In this document: positions 8,001 to 15,678 of the stretch, piece after piece
Position numbering within the stretch: position 1 is the stretch's first letter
How the letters are laid out: each line of letters begins with the position of its first letter
Source of the DNA: Treponema sp. Marseille-Q3903
GTDB lineage: Bacteria; Spirochaetota; Spirochaetia; Treponematales; Treponemataceae
Direction of reading: 5' to 3'
Assembly (NCBI RefSeq): GCF_014334335.1
Contig: NZ_JACSEU010000001.1
Coordinates: forward strand, 930,001-994,000
Length of the DNA stretch: 64,000 nt
The notes under the pieces: generated by a model
Told to the model about the DNA's origin: nothing
What the model saw: the letters and a program-made list of their open reading frames with translations, nothing else
Databases searched by the model: none
Translations under genes and position numbers: made by a program

Positions 8001-9000
8001 TCCATCGGAAGAGTATCTTCGTTATGAAATTGAAGGGCTTCGCGGACTTTTGCTGCGGGCAGTTAAGACAAATCCGAACAATCCTGTTGCGCTCTACAAT
8101 CTCGCTAAATATTTTATAAATTCAGGTGAAACAGGCGCAATCGAGAAGACTTTGCAGACTGCAATCGAAAAATTTAATACTGTTCCTTCTATGAAAAGAC
8201 GCGATGTGTATAAGTATATCGACGCTTACAGGCTTCTCGGAGAGCATTATATAACAACGACCGATTATCTGCAGGCGCAAGAACAGTTTGCAGAAGGTAT
8301 TTCATTGTTCACGACAGAACGCGATAACGCAGGTTTTGAAGGCACTCCTGCTATCGGAAAACTTTACAAAGACATGGGCGACATCAAATATTCAATTTCA
8401 GGAGATTATGACGACGCTTTGCTCAATTACAAATATTCTGTTGAACTTGAAAACGACAGCCCTGCAATCCGTTACCGAATAGGTTATATTCAGTACAAAA
8501 ACGGCAATTACCTTGAAGCGCTCGGTTCATTTATGAAAGCCGGAGACGGAAATGTAAAAGAAAGAAATCTTCTTCTCGCAATGGCAAACACGCTTTATCT
8601 GCGTGGCGATGATTATGCGGCTGAAGGCTATTACAATCAGCTTATCGATACACTCGATCGTGAAATCGCCGAACGAGGTCTTGTCCTTCCTCAGATTAAC
8701 GCAAAAGATTACGTCGTCGTAAATACTTATCTTTATGCTTCTAACAATTACGGTGTCACTTTATACAAACTTGCAAAAAGGACGGGAAACAGCAAACTGA
8801 ACGGCGAAGCGATTGTTCAGTTCAGTCAGTCTGTTCGTGCGTGGGATGCGCTTACCCGCAATCAGGAAACTCTCGTCAGACTTAGTGGAAGCAACCTTGC
8901 AGAGCAGAACATTCAATATATAACTCACCCGATTCCGGAATTTGAACCGGCTGTATATACTGAAATTTCTAAAACGCTGCTTGATAAAGAAAAACTTTGA
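5053..9000 (+). CDS. flcA: Periplasmic flagellar collar protein, FlcA-like (TPR)
   Basis: A 1315-residue protein with three parts. Residues 1 to about 640 are very acidic and low in complexity (DFDS, SADxPAS and DDFD repeats). One transmembrane helix lies at about 757-778 (PGMLVGIMILLASWGLFNFG). The rest, to about residue 1300, is helical and TPR-like (NGLYKQGYALLQADEYPQSE, ALYNLAKYFINSGE, IRYRIGYIQYKNGNYLEAL). This architecture and the start MPGLSQLKHFSDDLLALGNE match the spirochaete family of Borrelia BB0326 (FlcA), which builds the flagellar collar around the periplasmic motor. The long acidic cytoplasmic part includes a 39-bp tandem repeat. Assignment to the family is good; the role is transferred from Borrelia. 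Confidence 0.8.
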   Translation: MPGLSQLKHFSDDLLALGNEVSARASRGEQPVKVEIPNTIEDKNDSEDFVLGMPEIEAEHEDTSVDEDLSDLAGLATPSKSDSKEQSDEPASSFEAPDMSTLLTPLATSDNSGASADIPDLSMFDEPEQQETEPVVEEPEEVSIADMSLDDLLAGGGFDQPEEEPEEHAKTEIPNINDFEEVKDFDEIGTPAFDKSTAEDAQLLGEFEPGEKIPYDDDEKIADVAGLSSDVGFSDDKKDDENDSAPENLASLDDFDSFDLPDDFQSSGEKKEPSADALSPVDDLSSIDDLPSAESFDTSAESSDISDDFDIPSEDYSMPADGNDIQSGDFDSLAESFGTSDDFDSLAESFGTSGDFDVSAESFDAPAADSLSHEESADKPASADKPASADSSFAATDSSFDDMSLPDDFDLSGGEQSEHADVREHKDDFDSLDESLAAPSEEIASADAEHADTKIEDTKQTEDDSGSVGLEPFDGFDSSDLPDDSKSSGTKKEPTIDDLLGGLDFDTPDSSQPFDDSDSTAAAVDATEDVGDIEIPDTDEKTESDDVEDSESADTESTEPLEIFDTSEMDGLDFGIQETDSQLGGGDSGFDSDNNDDFLNNGEFEIRGFSDVDIAHDKNKKVTKLLTSKDKDKGKGKRAKNIDEADFSDAEESEDLPPNTLTDAQYKEFLKNLSEYPLNLRLAFENLLVQDEFTDDAEFEVIEKILKKAPARQVASMLEKMMDTSIPIPRDFEHRTAAEYDAYKKSLSYQLRNKIIPGMLVGIMILLASWGLFNFGKYCIYRPIKANGLYKQGYALLQADEYPQSEMKFEEAVSYRINKKWFFNYARGYRQHKQYQRAGKMYKNILAYFKHDKTAGIEYADMELNDLANYERAEEIVKREVLDWHINDADGILKLGDVYLEWGTEKDPSKLELARAQYATLIQLYKPNDLYLSRMMRYFIRSDNLREVLQSQQRFEPREKSLNSDDWAELSGYLLDKYYGPLAPSEEYLRYEIEGLRGLLLRAVKTNPNNPVALYNLAKYFINSGETGAIEKTLQTAIEKFNTVPSMKRRDVYKYIDAYRLLGEHYITTTDYLQAQEQFAEGISLFTTERDNAGFEGTPAIGKLYKDMGDIKYSISGDYDDALLNYKYSVELENDSPAIRYRIGYIQYKNGNYLEALGSFMKAGDGNVKERNLLLAMANTLYLRGDDYAAEGYYNQLIDTLDREIAERGLVLPQINAKDYVVVNTYLYASNNYGVTLYKLAKRTGNSKLNGEAIVQFSQSVRAWDALTRNQETLVRLSGSNLAEQNIQYITHPIPEFEPAVYTEISKTLLDKEKL
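6034..6115 (+). repeat. 39-bp in-frame tandem repeat inside flcA
   Basis: Two adjacent copies with a period of 39 bp (copies start at 6037 and 6076) encode DFDSLAESFGTS followed by D or G; a third, decayed copy starts at 6115. Shorter repeats of DKPASA and TDSSF follow at about 6180-6255. The unit is a multiple of three, so copy-number change would keep the frame. Confidence 0.85.
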
Positions 9001-9018
9001 TATTAAAGCCGGTAGTTT

Positions 9019-9669
9019 ATGCGAAGTATAGATGATAAGAACACTGTTCACACTTTTCAGGACAGAATGCTCTCTGGAATGGTTGAGCGCCAAAAGTTCA
9101 ACAGCCTTTTAAAAGAGCTTTTTAGAAAATCAATTCATATTTGTTCAGCTTTTGTTCCTTATTTTTTGAGCCTTTTTTACTGGCAGGTGATAACTTTGCT
9201 TTGCGTTGTTCTGATTGTTTATTCAATCAGTGAAATATTCCGTTTAAAAGGCTATACGATTCCGCTAGTCTCAAAGATAACTGAGACAGCAGCGCGAAAA
9301 CGAGACGCAAATAAATTTGTGCTTGGACCTGTGACTTTAGTGTGCGGTATTATGCTGGCTTCTTTGCTGCTCCCATTGGATTGCGCTCGTGTTGGAATTT
9401 TTGCCCTTTCTTTTGGAGATGGGCTTGCAAGCCTCACAGGCCGCTTTTTAGGAAAAGTTTCAATTCCGTTTTCCGGAGGAAAAACAGCAGCCGGAAGCCT
9501 TTCGTGTTTTTTTGCAGTCTATATCTCTACATTTATTTGCAGCGGAAACACTCTTGTCTCGCTTATCGTCGCTTTTGCTGCGATGATTATTGAATTGCTT
9601 CCAATCAAAGATTTTGACAATCTTGTAATTCCAATCTCAATCGGCGCTCTTTTTATGTTTTTACGCTGA
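9019..9669 (+). CDS. Polyprenol/dolichol kinase-like membrane protein
   Basis: A 216-residue membrane protein with about six hydrophobic segments. The sequence GDGLASLTGRFLGK (about residues 133-146), preceded by FALSF, is the signature of the SEC59/DGK1/VTE5 superfamily of CTP-dependent lipid kinases, related to CDP-diacylglycerol synthases. The likely substrate is a polyprenol, phytol or diacylglycerol. Residues 1-30 are a hydrophilic cytoplasmic extension. It begins 18 bp after flcA on the same strand, so the two are probably co-transcribed. Confidence 0.75.
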   Translation: MRSIDDKNTVHTFQDRMLSGMVERQKFNSLLKELFRKSIHICSAFVPYFLSLFYWQVITLLCVVLIVYSISEIFRLKGYTIPLVSKITETAARKRDANKFVLGPVTLVCGIMLASLLLPLDCARVGIFALSFGDGLASLTGRFLGKVSIPFSGGKTAAGSLSCFFAVYISTFICSGNTLVSLIVAFAAMIIELLPIKDFDNLVIPISIGALFMFLR

Positions 9670-9684
9670 TAAAATCTGATAAAA

Positions 9685-10500
9685 TTAATCAAGCCACAGG
9701 TAATGATGATGAACTTCTCTTATGTAAACAGCAGTTCCAAAACACAAGAGAATCGGACCTAAAATTGCAGAAATGATATTCGAACATGCAAACACAATGT
9801 AATATCCTATTATCATCGTTGAAAATCCTAAAGTAATCTTTTGGCTGCATTCATTTTTCCTATTATTCAAAAATAAGGTCAGAGTACACAGCACAGAAAT
9901 TATGACAGAAAACGCAAAAATGCTTTTAGAAAGTCCGTTTGATATCCTAAAATTCGAGAAAATAACGGCAGAGTTTAACGGGATTATTTTAGAAACGAAA
10001 ATCGAAAGGATGATCAGCACAATGCAGTACCTGTCAGTCTTTTGACGATATTGCTCAGAAGAAAAAAAGACTGTACCCATCAAAGCGAGCGGAGCCAGAA
10101 AATATGAAAAGAGCTGGATATTTCCCTCTGTTATAAGAATGGTAGAATACGTTCCTGAAAGATGAAAAAGAGGAACAAATAGTCTTGTTGCATTTATAAA
10201 ACATGCTGCTAAAAACAAAAGAAAATAAACAATATCAGGTGCCTGAGTTTTTTCAAAACTGTGATAAATTATATTAGTCGTCACCGCAACATAAATGAGC
10301 TGAAAAAATATTCCAATAAAAACACAGAAAAAATTATCTTTTGTCAAAAAGTTCGTGCCGGAATCTTTTATATATGTTTCGGGGATTGTCAATGAGCCTG
10401 TAAAATATTGCCAAGCAACCACAAAAGCGCTTAAAAGAAGAAAAATCGTTGTGATGATAAAAAAAATAAATGTAATTCTGTTTCGCACTCTGACTGTCAT
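9685..10500 (-). CDS. Polytopic membrane protein of unknown function
   Basis: A 271-residue protein with about seven predicted membrane helices (near residues 9-30, 54-77, 90-112, 128-146, 158-180, 190-212 and 226-255) joined by short loops. I recognise no catalytic motif. The count and spacing recall 7TM membrane modules, but no sensor or enzyme domain is fused. It is convergent with the preceding gene, with only 15 bp between the stops, and divergent from the DUF2259 gene. I regard it as a real gene because of its consistent membrane pattern, but I cannot give it a function. Confidence 0.65.
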   Translation of the reverse strand: MTVRVRNRITFIFFIITTIFLLLSAFVVAWQYFTGSLTIPETYIKDSGTNFLTKDNFFCVFIGIFFQLIYVAVTTNIIYHSFEKTQAPDIVYFLLFLAACFINATRLFVPLFHLSGTYSTILITEGNIQLFSYFLAPLALMGTVFFSSEQYRQKTDRYCIVLIILSIFVSKIIPLNSAVIFSNFRISNGLSKSIFAFSVIISVLCTLTLFLNNRKNECSQKITLGFSTMIIGYYIVFACSNIISAILGPILLCFGTAVYIREVHHHYLWLD

Positions 10501-10596
10501 ATTAAAAATGATAGCGAGAAGATAAATAATAGTAAAGAGTAAAAAAAATCAGCCGAAAATCTAGTAATGGCAAATAGAACGGGAGGATTTTATTTT

Positions 10597-11301
10597 ATGA
10601 AAAAGTCTATCATTTGCAGTTTGCTTTTAGCATTCGGATTTACAGCATTGTCAGCAGGCGATGTCGCAACTTTTGTTGATAAAGGGTTCTCAACTGACGG
10701 CAAGTATTATGTATTCGGACAGTATGGTAAAACAGATAAAAAATTTCAGGGTTGGGCAGAAATCTATCAGGTTGACATTGCGCAAAACGATTATGTAGAT
10801 AAAGGACTTTTTAAAACAAAACCGTCTGCCGTTACATCAGATAAAAACGGATACGATGTGTATCAATCGTTGGAAGCTGCAAGTTTTTATTATTATAAAG
10901 ATATAAAATTAGAAACTGCAAATCCCGATCATGTGCTGTACATTTTAGACGATGTGAACAAAACAGGCGAAGACGAAATCATATTTAAGGACTTCCGCAC
11001 TGCCGATATTGAAAATCAAAATACATATAACATAAAACTTTATCCGACTGTAACCGGTAAAGGCAAAAATTCAAAATCATCTTTTTACATCATGCTGGAA
11101 ATTAAAGATAAAAACGGAAATATTGTGACGAGCCGAAAAATCGGTTCTCCAGATATCAGGCGCAAAGGCGTTACAAATTACAAAATCGAACGCATCTTCT
11201 GTGATTCAACTGAAAAAAATCTAATCTTCGTAATCGAAAAGATGCTGGAAGATGATTCAGGAACATCGATAAGATACATGGTAGAGGCGGCAAAGTTTTA
11301 A
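10597..11301 (+). CDS. Predicted secreted protein, DUF2259-like
   Basis: The start is placed at the ATG at 10597 because GGGAGG lies 10 nt upstream and a typical signal peptide follows (MKKSIICSLLLAFGFTALSA); the upstream in-frame ATG at 10567 would add ten non-signal residues. The mature protein has an N-terminal block FVDKGFSTDGKYYVFGQYGKTDKKFQGWAEIYQVD that resembles the DUF2259 family of predicted secreted proteins in treponemes. The rest is beta-rich with regular KDKNGNIV-like turns. The function is unknown; a periplasmic location is inferred from the signal peptide. Confidence 0.7.
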   Translation: MKKSIICSLLLAFGFTALSAGDVATFVDKGFSTDGKYYVFGQYGKTDKKFQGWAEIYQVDIAQNDYVDKGLFKTKPSAVTSDKNGYDVYQSLEAASFYYYKDIKLETANPDHVLYILDDVNKTGEDEIIFKDFRTADIENQNTYNIKLYPTVTGKGKNSKSSFYIMLEIKDKNGNIVTSRKIGSPDIRRKGVTNYKIERIFCDSTEKNLIFVIEKMLEDDSGTSIRYMVEAAKF

Positions 11302-11410
11302 CTAATCTCAACGCTGATTGTGTTTAAAGTTAAAATCCGCAGTTTGTTGCTGTTCTGAAAACGGCTTCCAAGCTTCGCTTGTGCAGATGTTTTCTGAAAA
11401 AAATAGCGGG

Positions 11411-11488
11411 AATTTTGTCAAAAATCGCATCTTAAAACCTATTATATATATGAGACTATAAAAACCCGGACAGTTTTTCGGTAGTCTC
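11411..11488 (+). promoter_or_regulatory. Upstream region of the lamin-tail lipoprotein: shared element and inverted repeat
   Basis: The gap 11302-11565 holds AATTTTGTCAAAAATCG (11411-11427), an exact 17-bp match to a sequence before gspD. It is followed by TATTATATATA and an inverted repeat ATGAGACT ... AGTCTCAT flanking an A/T-rich loop. The arrangement suggests a controlled promoter, but no known riboswitch fits. Confidence 0.45.
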
Positions 11489-11565
11489 ATGCAAAAAAGC
11501 GCACATTTTGAAAGAGAGCTTTCATTGCGCAACTGTTTTTGCTTTTGCAGGGCAGGAGGTTTTAA

Positions 11566-12639
11566 GTGCTCAATTTAAATAAATCGAAATTGAAAGTTGT
11601 CGGAGTCCTTGCCGTCCAGACAATCATCCTTTCAGGCATCACTCTTTTTGCTGTCTTTCCTTTTTCATGCAAAATTACTCAAGAAGGAATCGAAATTATC
11701 GGTGGAGACTATACTCCGCCGTCAATCGTAGATTTTTCTGTCATAGACGATAAAACTGTAAAAATGAATTTCTCAGATGCTGTGAAATTGAACGAAGTTA
11801 TAGTCAGCAACAATACAGATAAAATTAAAGCCGATGTTGAGTACATTGACGACAAAAACAGCGTGCTTTTTAAGTTTGAAAAAGAGACAAAAATTGGCAA
11901 TCGTTATGAGCTGTTCGGCGTCGTCGAAGATAAAATCGGCAACACTTTGACTTTTTGTATCCCGTTCACAGGCTATAATTCAAAGCTGCCAAAAATCGTA
12001 ATGACTGAAGTTCAGATAAAAAAAGGAACCGGAAAAGAGAACGGTGTTGAAGTGTTTAGAGGTGAATTTGTAGAATTGCTCGCACTTGAAAACGGAAATC
12101 TAGTGGGGCTCGAATTGCACAGCGCTTCAGACGGGGTTGCAAAAAAATATGTTTTTAGCCCTGTTGAAGTAAAAAAAGGGGAAATCTTAGTCGTTCATCT
12201 TCGGAAAGCCGGTGACGGCTGTATAAATGAAACTGTGAATTTAGATGAAGCGACTGCTCCTTTTTCAAAGAACGGAGTGAGAGACTTGTGGTCTGACAAC
12301 ACCGGTGCGAGATTTAACGATACTTTTGATGTTATCTACCTTCGCAACAGCGTCTCTGATAAAATAGTCGACGCTTTGATGTATGCACAGCCTTCCGTTT
12401 CTGAATGGAAAAGCAATGTTTCTGAAGTCGTAGAAGAAGTTGTAAAAAGCGGGATATATTCTGACGGCTCAATTGACAATGCCGTGTCGAGCAAAGGCTG
12501 TTCCGCTTTGAAATCACTTACAAGAACAGATGCGCGTGCCATCTACAATGATTTAACTAATGGTGGCGTAATCTCGTACCCATGTAAATGCAATTCAAAT
12601 ACATGGGAGATTAAACCTGTGTCTCCCGGAATTCTCTGA
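11566..12639 (+). CDS. Lipoprotein with Ig-like and lamin-tail-like domains
   Basis: The start is a GTG with a strong AGGAGG seven or so nucleotides upstream. The 357-residue product has a basic N-terminus, one hydrophobic stretch (VVGVLAVQTIILSGITLFAVF) and FPFSC at residues 31-35, acceptable as a spirochaete lipobox. Residues about 50-135 form an Ig-like domain of the kind found between surface modules (TPPSIVDFSVIDDKTVKMNFS, then GNRYELFGVVEDKIGN). Residues about 140-340 resemble a lamin-tail fold (PKIVMTEVQI ... GEFVELLALENGNLVGLELHS). It is probably anchored to a membrane and exposed; the ligand is unknown. Confidence 0.7.
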   Translation: MLNLNKSKLKVVGVLAVQTIILSGITLFAVFPFSCKITQEGIEIIGGDYTPPSIVDFSVIDDKTVKMNFSDAVKLNEVIVSNNTDKIKADVEYIDDKNSVLFKFEKETKIGNRYELFGVVEDKIGNTLTFCIPFTGYNSKLPKIVMTEVQIKKGTGKENGVEVFRGEFVELLALENGNLVGLELHSASDGVAKKYVFSPVEVKKGEILVVHLRKAGDGCINETVNLDEATAPFSKNGVRDLWSDNTGARFNDTFDVIYLRNSVSDKIVDALMYAQPSVSEWKSNVSEVVEEVVKSGIYSDGSIDNAVSSKGCSALKSLTRTDARAIYNDLTNGGVISYPCKCNSNTWEIKPVSPGIL

Positions 12640-12724
12640 TAATCAATCTGATTAAACTTTGTGCGAAACATAAAGGCAGGGGCGGCGCTTTAGTATTTTT
12701 CGATTATATGATACATTCTCTACT

Positions 12725-15007
12725 ATGGTAGAATTATTAGCTCCTGCGGGAAATATCGAATCGCTTGAAGCCGCAATCGGTGAAGGGGCAGATGCTGTTT
12801 ATCTTGGTCTCAAAAGTTTTAACGCGCGTATGCGAACGACAAATTTCGCATGGAATCAGTTTGAGGCGGCTGTTGAAAGCATTCACCGGCAGAATAAGAA
12901 AATCTATGTCACTGTGAATACTGTATGTGAAGAACGCGAGACTGAAAGGCTCTATCGTTTTCTTTCATATTTAAATGAAGTTGGTCCGGACGGGCTTATC
13001 GTTCAAGATTTTGCTGTGATGCGCATGGCTCAGGAATTTTTTCCGAATATGGAACTTCACGCGTCTACTCAGATGAACGTTGAAAGCTCAAATGCTGTTC
13101 GACTCCTTAACGACAATGGAATAAAAAGATGTGTTTTGGCACGCGAACTCGGTCTTGATGAGATAAAAAAAATTAAACAGGAGACTGGTTCTGAACTTGA
13201 AGTGTTTGTTCACGGGGCTCTTTGTGTCAGCGAGAGCGGGCTTTGTCTTTTTTCGAGTTTTCTTGGCGGAAAATCTGCAAACAGAGGAATGTGCACGCAA
13301 GCTTGCCGTCGTCTTTATACGGCTGATGTTCCCGGCGGAATCAAACAAGGATATTATTTTTCTCCGTGCGATTTGCAGTTGATAGAACAGATTCCCGACC
13401 TTATCGAAGCTGGTGTCGACTCATTCAAAATTGAAGGGCGAATGAAAAGCGCAGAATATGTAGGCAGCGTTGTCTCCGCATATCGCTATGTGATAGATCA
13501 TTATCAAGAAGATAAAAAAGGTGCGCTTGCGACAGGAAAACGAATTCTTGCCGGCGACTTTGCACGGAGCAAAACAAACTATTGGTACGGATTTAAAACT
13601 CTCGAAGAAGGAGTTGATAACGCTGCCGATAAAATTTTGAATCCTGACCAAGCCGGCGGAACGGGCATTTATCTTGGAAAAATTGCCGCAGTCAAAGCTG
13701 CTGACAAAGAACTCGCCAATGCAATTCGCGAAATGTTGCCGGAAGACGCAACCCCTGAACAGAAAAATATCATGATGGCAGAACTTCGCGGTGGCAGTTA
13801 CGACCCTGACCCCGGAGATTCAATCCGCATCCATAAAAAAGATGACTCAGGACGTGTGAGCCACAAAATCAAGACTGTTGAAGTAGATGAAGAAACAGGA
13901 AAACGTTTGATAGACATTCCCGGCAATTTTGGTATCGGTGATGAAGTTTATCTGCTTCAGATAAAAGCTGGCTCAAAGCGTTACAAACGCATTCTTCCAA
14001 GTGATATAAGCCGTTACAGAAAACAGCCTAAAGATGAAATTCTTCCGATTCTCGATTTGACTCCCGTAAAAAATAAAGAACTTTCGTTTTTCCCTGAAGG
14101 AATATATGTTCAGGTTTCTTCAATCGCTGATGTTTTTGCAATTCAGGGGCTCAATCCTGTTCGTGTGATAATAGAATACAATTCAGATACAAGCTTTGAT
14201 ATTTTAAATCATAAAACTGTTTTGCCGTTTTCTAAAAAGCAGATTTTCATCTCTCTCGACCCGTTTTGTTCCGCTTCGCAGGAAGATAAACTCAAAGAAG
14301 ATCTCGACAGGCTTATCGCAGACGGGTACAACAACTTTGTCGTAAACAACATCGCCCACATTCAGATGTTGAAAAAAACTGATTCAAATGTCGTCGCGGG
14401 ACCGTATCTTTATACTTTCAACAGATGGGCTGTAAGTTGGCTTGAAAATCAAAATATCGGTGCATTTATAATGCCTTATGAAAATTCAAAACGCAACCTT
14501 GAAGCGACTTTTGAACCTCAAGTCCGAAGCCGTGTCCTTGTCCCTGTTTTTGCTTATCCTGCGCTGTTCAGGATGCGGTTTAAATTGCCGGAAGATTACA
14601 ATTTTACTTATTTTGAAGATAAGGAAGGTACAGAATTTAAAGTGAATTCTACAAAAGACGGTTCTTTTGTTATGCCTGAATCACCTTTTTCGATCCTCGA
14701 CAAGACGGAATACATCACAAAATCAGGGTTCCGCAAGCTTTTGATTGATTTTTCTAAGACAAAAGTAAACCGCAGTCAGATTAAAGCAATCCAATCGTCG
14801 TTACAAAAAAAATCAATTTTGCCGGATATTTCAAGGTTTAATTGGAAAGAAGGTTTTTATTCTCAACAGCAGATGGAAGAATATCGCGAGATGAATGAAA
14901 AGCAGGTTTCTCGTGTTGCTGAAAAAGGCGGAAATCGTGTCGGAAAGCAAGGTAGAGCCCGCTTGAAAAACAGTGGATATAACTCTCAGCATGGCAAAAG
15001 GAAATAG
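12725..15007 (+). CDS. U32 family peptidase-like protein (RlhA/YhbU type)
   Basis: A 760-residue member of the U32 family. It starts MVELLAPAGNIESLEAAIGEGADAVYLG and has the signature VFVHGALCVSESGLCLFSSF near residues 160-180, followed by the cysteine-bearing NRGMCTQACRRLY. Well-studied relatives act in 23S rRNA or tRNA hydroxylation (RlhA, TrhP); others were first described as collagenases. The C-terminal 450 residues, rich in charged segments, correspond to the long version of the family. The basic tail (GGNRVGKQGRARLKN) would suit RNA binding. No Shine-Dalgarno is seen; TATGAT (12707-12712) lies 12 nt before the ATG. Confidence 0.85.
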   Translation: MVELLAPAGNIESLEAAIGEGADAVYLGLKSFNARMRTTNFAWNQFEAAVESIHRQNKKIYVTVNTVCEERETERLYRFLSYLNEVGPDGLIVQDFAVMRMAQEFFPNMELHASTQMNVESSNAVRLLNDNGIKRCVLARELGLDEIKKIKQETGSELEVFVHGALCVSESGLCLFSSFLGGKSANRGMCTQACRRLYTADVPGGIKQGYYFSPCDLQLIEQIPDLIEAGVDSFKIEGRMKSAEYVGSVVSAYRYVIDHYQEDKKGALATGKRILAGDFARSKTNYWYGFKTLEEGVDNAADKILNPDQAGGTGIYLGKIAAVKAADKELANAIREMLPEDATPEQKNIMMAELRGGSYDPDPGDSIRIHKKDDSGRVSHKIKTVEVDEETGKRLIDIPGNFGIGDEVYLLQIKAGSKRYKRILPSDISRYRKQPKDEILPILDLTPVKNKELSFFPEGIYVQVSSIADVFAIQGLNPVRVIIEYNSDTSFDILNHKTVLPFSKKQIFISLDPFCSASQEDKLKEDLDRLIADGYNNFVVNNIAHIQMLKKTDSNVVAGPYLYTFNRWAVSWLENQNIGAFIMPYENSKRNLEATFEPQVRSRVLVPVFAYPALFRMRFKLPEDYNFTYFEDKEGTEFKVNSTKDGSFVMPESPFSILDKTEYITKSGFRKLLIDFSKTKVNRSQIKAIQSSLQKKSILPDISRFNWKEGFYSQQQMEEYREMNEKQVSRVAEKGGNRVGKQGRARLKNSGYNSQHGKRK

Positions 15008-15012
15008 TGATA

Positions 15013-15084
15013 AACAAAGTGTGAGAAAAACTTAATCGCACAAAATCGATGTTTTGTTTTGAGATATTTCAATCACACTTTGTT
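15013..15084. terminator. Long inverted repeat between convergent U32 and ssb genes
   Basis: AACAAAGTGTGA (15013-15024) and TCACACTTTGTT (15073-15084) pair perfectly over 12 bp, with an inner CAAAA/TTTTG pair in the loop. The position between convergent genes suits a bidirectional terminator, although the loop is long (48 nt) and the U-run is weak. Confidence 0.5.
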
Positions 15085-15092
15085 ATTTTCAT

Positions 15093-15527
15093 CTAAAATG
15101 CTACTTCTTCAGTCTCCTTTTCTTTTGTTGTAACTGCATGTGAAGGTGTTTCTGCAACTTCTGACTTTTTTGTTTCACTTTTTTCATAATCGGTTTTTGA
15201 CATAGGTTTGAATTCTATGTGTTCTGCGACGACATAGACTCTGCTTGAGTTTTTCCCTTCCGAATTTTTCCAAGTGTCCTGTTTGAGCCGTCCAACAATG
15301 CGAATACCACGCCCTTTTGTGCTTTGCTTTGAGCAGTAGTCTGCAAGTTTTCCGTATGATTCAACATCAAAAAATGATACTTCTTCAACACCCTGATCAT
15401 TTTTGTTTTTGTAGAAGCGGTTTACCGCAACTGACATTTTGTACACTTTGAATCCCTGTGACGGTTCTGTCAATGTTCCTTCTCTAACGAGATTTCCTTC
15501 CAAAATAATTGAGTTTAAGTTGTTCAT
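15093..15527 (-). CDS. ssb: Single-stranded DNA-binding protein
   Basis: The start at 15527 is chosen because GAGGG lies about nine nucleotides upstream and the OB-fold begins at once (MNNLNSIILEGNLVRE); the frame remains open further upstream but without SSB homology. The 144-residue product has the family elements YKMSVAVNRFYKN, VSFFDVESYGKLADYC, GIRIVGRLKQDTW and VYVVAEHIEF. The C-terminal tail is short and ends EEVAF: acidic and finishing in Phe, but not the usual DDDIPF. It would coat single-stranded DNA in replication and repair. Its upstream region carries the element also found before gspD. Confidence 0.93.
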   Translation of the reverse strand: MNNLNSIILEGNLVREGTLTEPSQGFKVYKMSVAVNRFYKNKNDQGVEEVSFFDVESYGKLADYCSKQSTKGRGIRIVGRLKQDTWKNSEGKNSSRVYVVAEHIEFKPMSKTDYEKSETKKSEVAETPSHAVTTKEKETEEVAF

Positions 15528-15600
15528 AAATACACCCTCTTTTGTAATAAAATAATGATTCAGCCGGCCGGACTGTCGTGCAGAATAAATTTTATCTGCA

Positions 15601-15637
15601 TTATAATATTTGCCGCAAAATGAGGTTTTTGACAAAA
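15601..15637 (-). promoter_or_regulatory. ssb upstream element shared with gspD
   Basis: Read on the minus strand, this contains TTTTGTCAAAAA, eight bases, TGCGGCAAATA and then TATAAT. The first two blocks have the same sequence and spacing before gspD (24290-24321). TATAAT may be the -10 of ssb, with a leader of about 70 nt to the start. Confidence 0.5.
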
Positions 15638-15678
15638 AAAGAGAAAAAAAATTAAATAAAATTACTGAATGTAAAAAA

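Noticed and set aside
11308-11532. A 74-codon minus-strand frame in the gap before 11566
   Set aside because: No ribosome site and no protein-like composition; the stretch looks regulatory.
11302-11565. c-di-GMP riboswitch before the lamin-tail lipoprotein
   Set aside because: An inverted repeat is present, but the conserved GEMM core and tetraloop sequences are not.
15601-15640. TTGTCA in the shared element as an ordinary -35 box
   Set aside because: The distance to the nearest -10-like hexamer is 19-24 bp and differs between the three sites, so the element is better treated as a protein-binding site.
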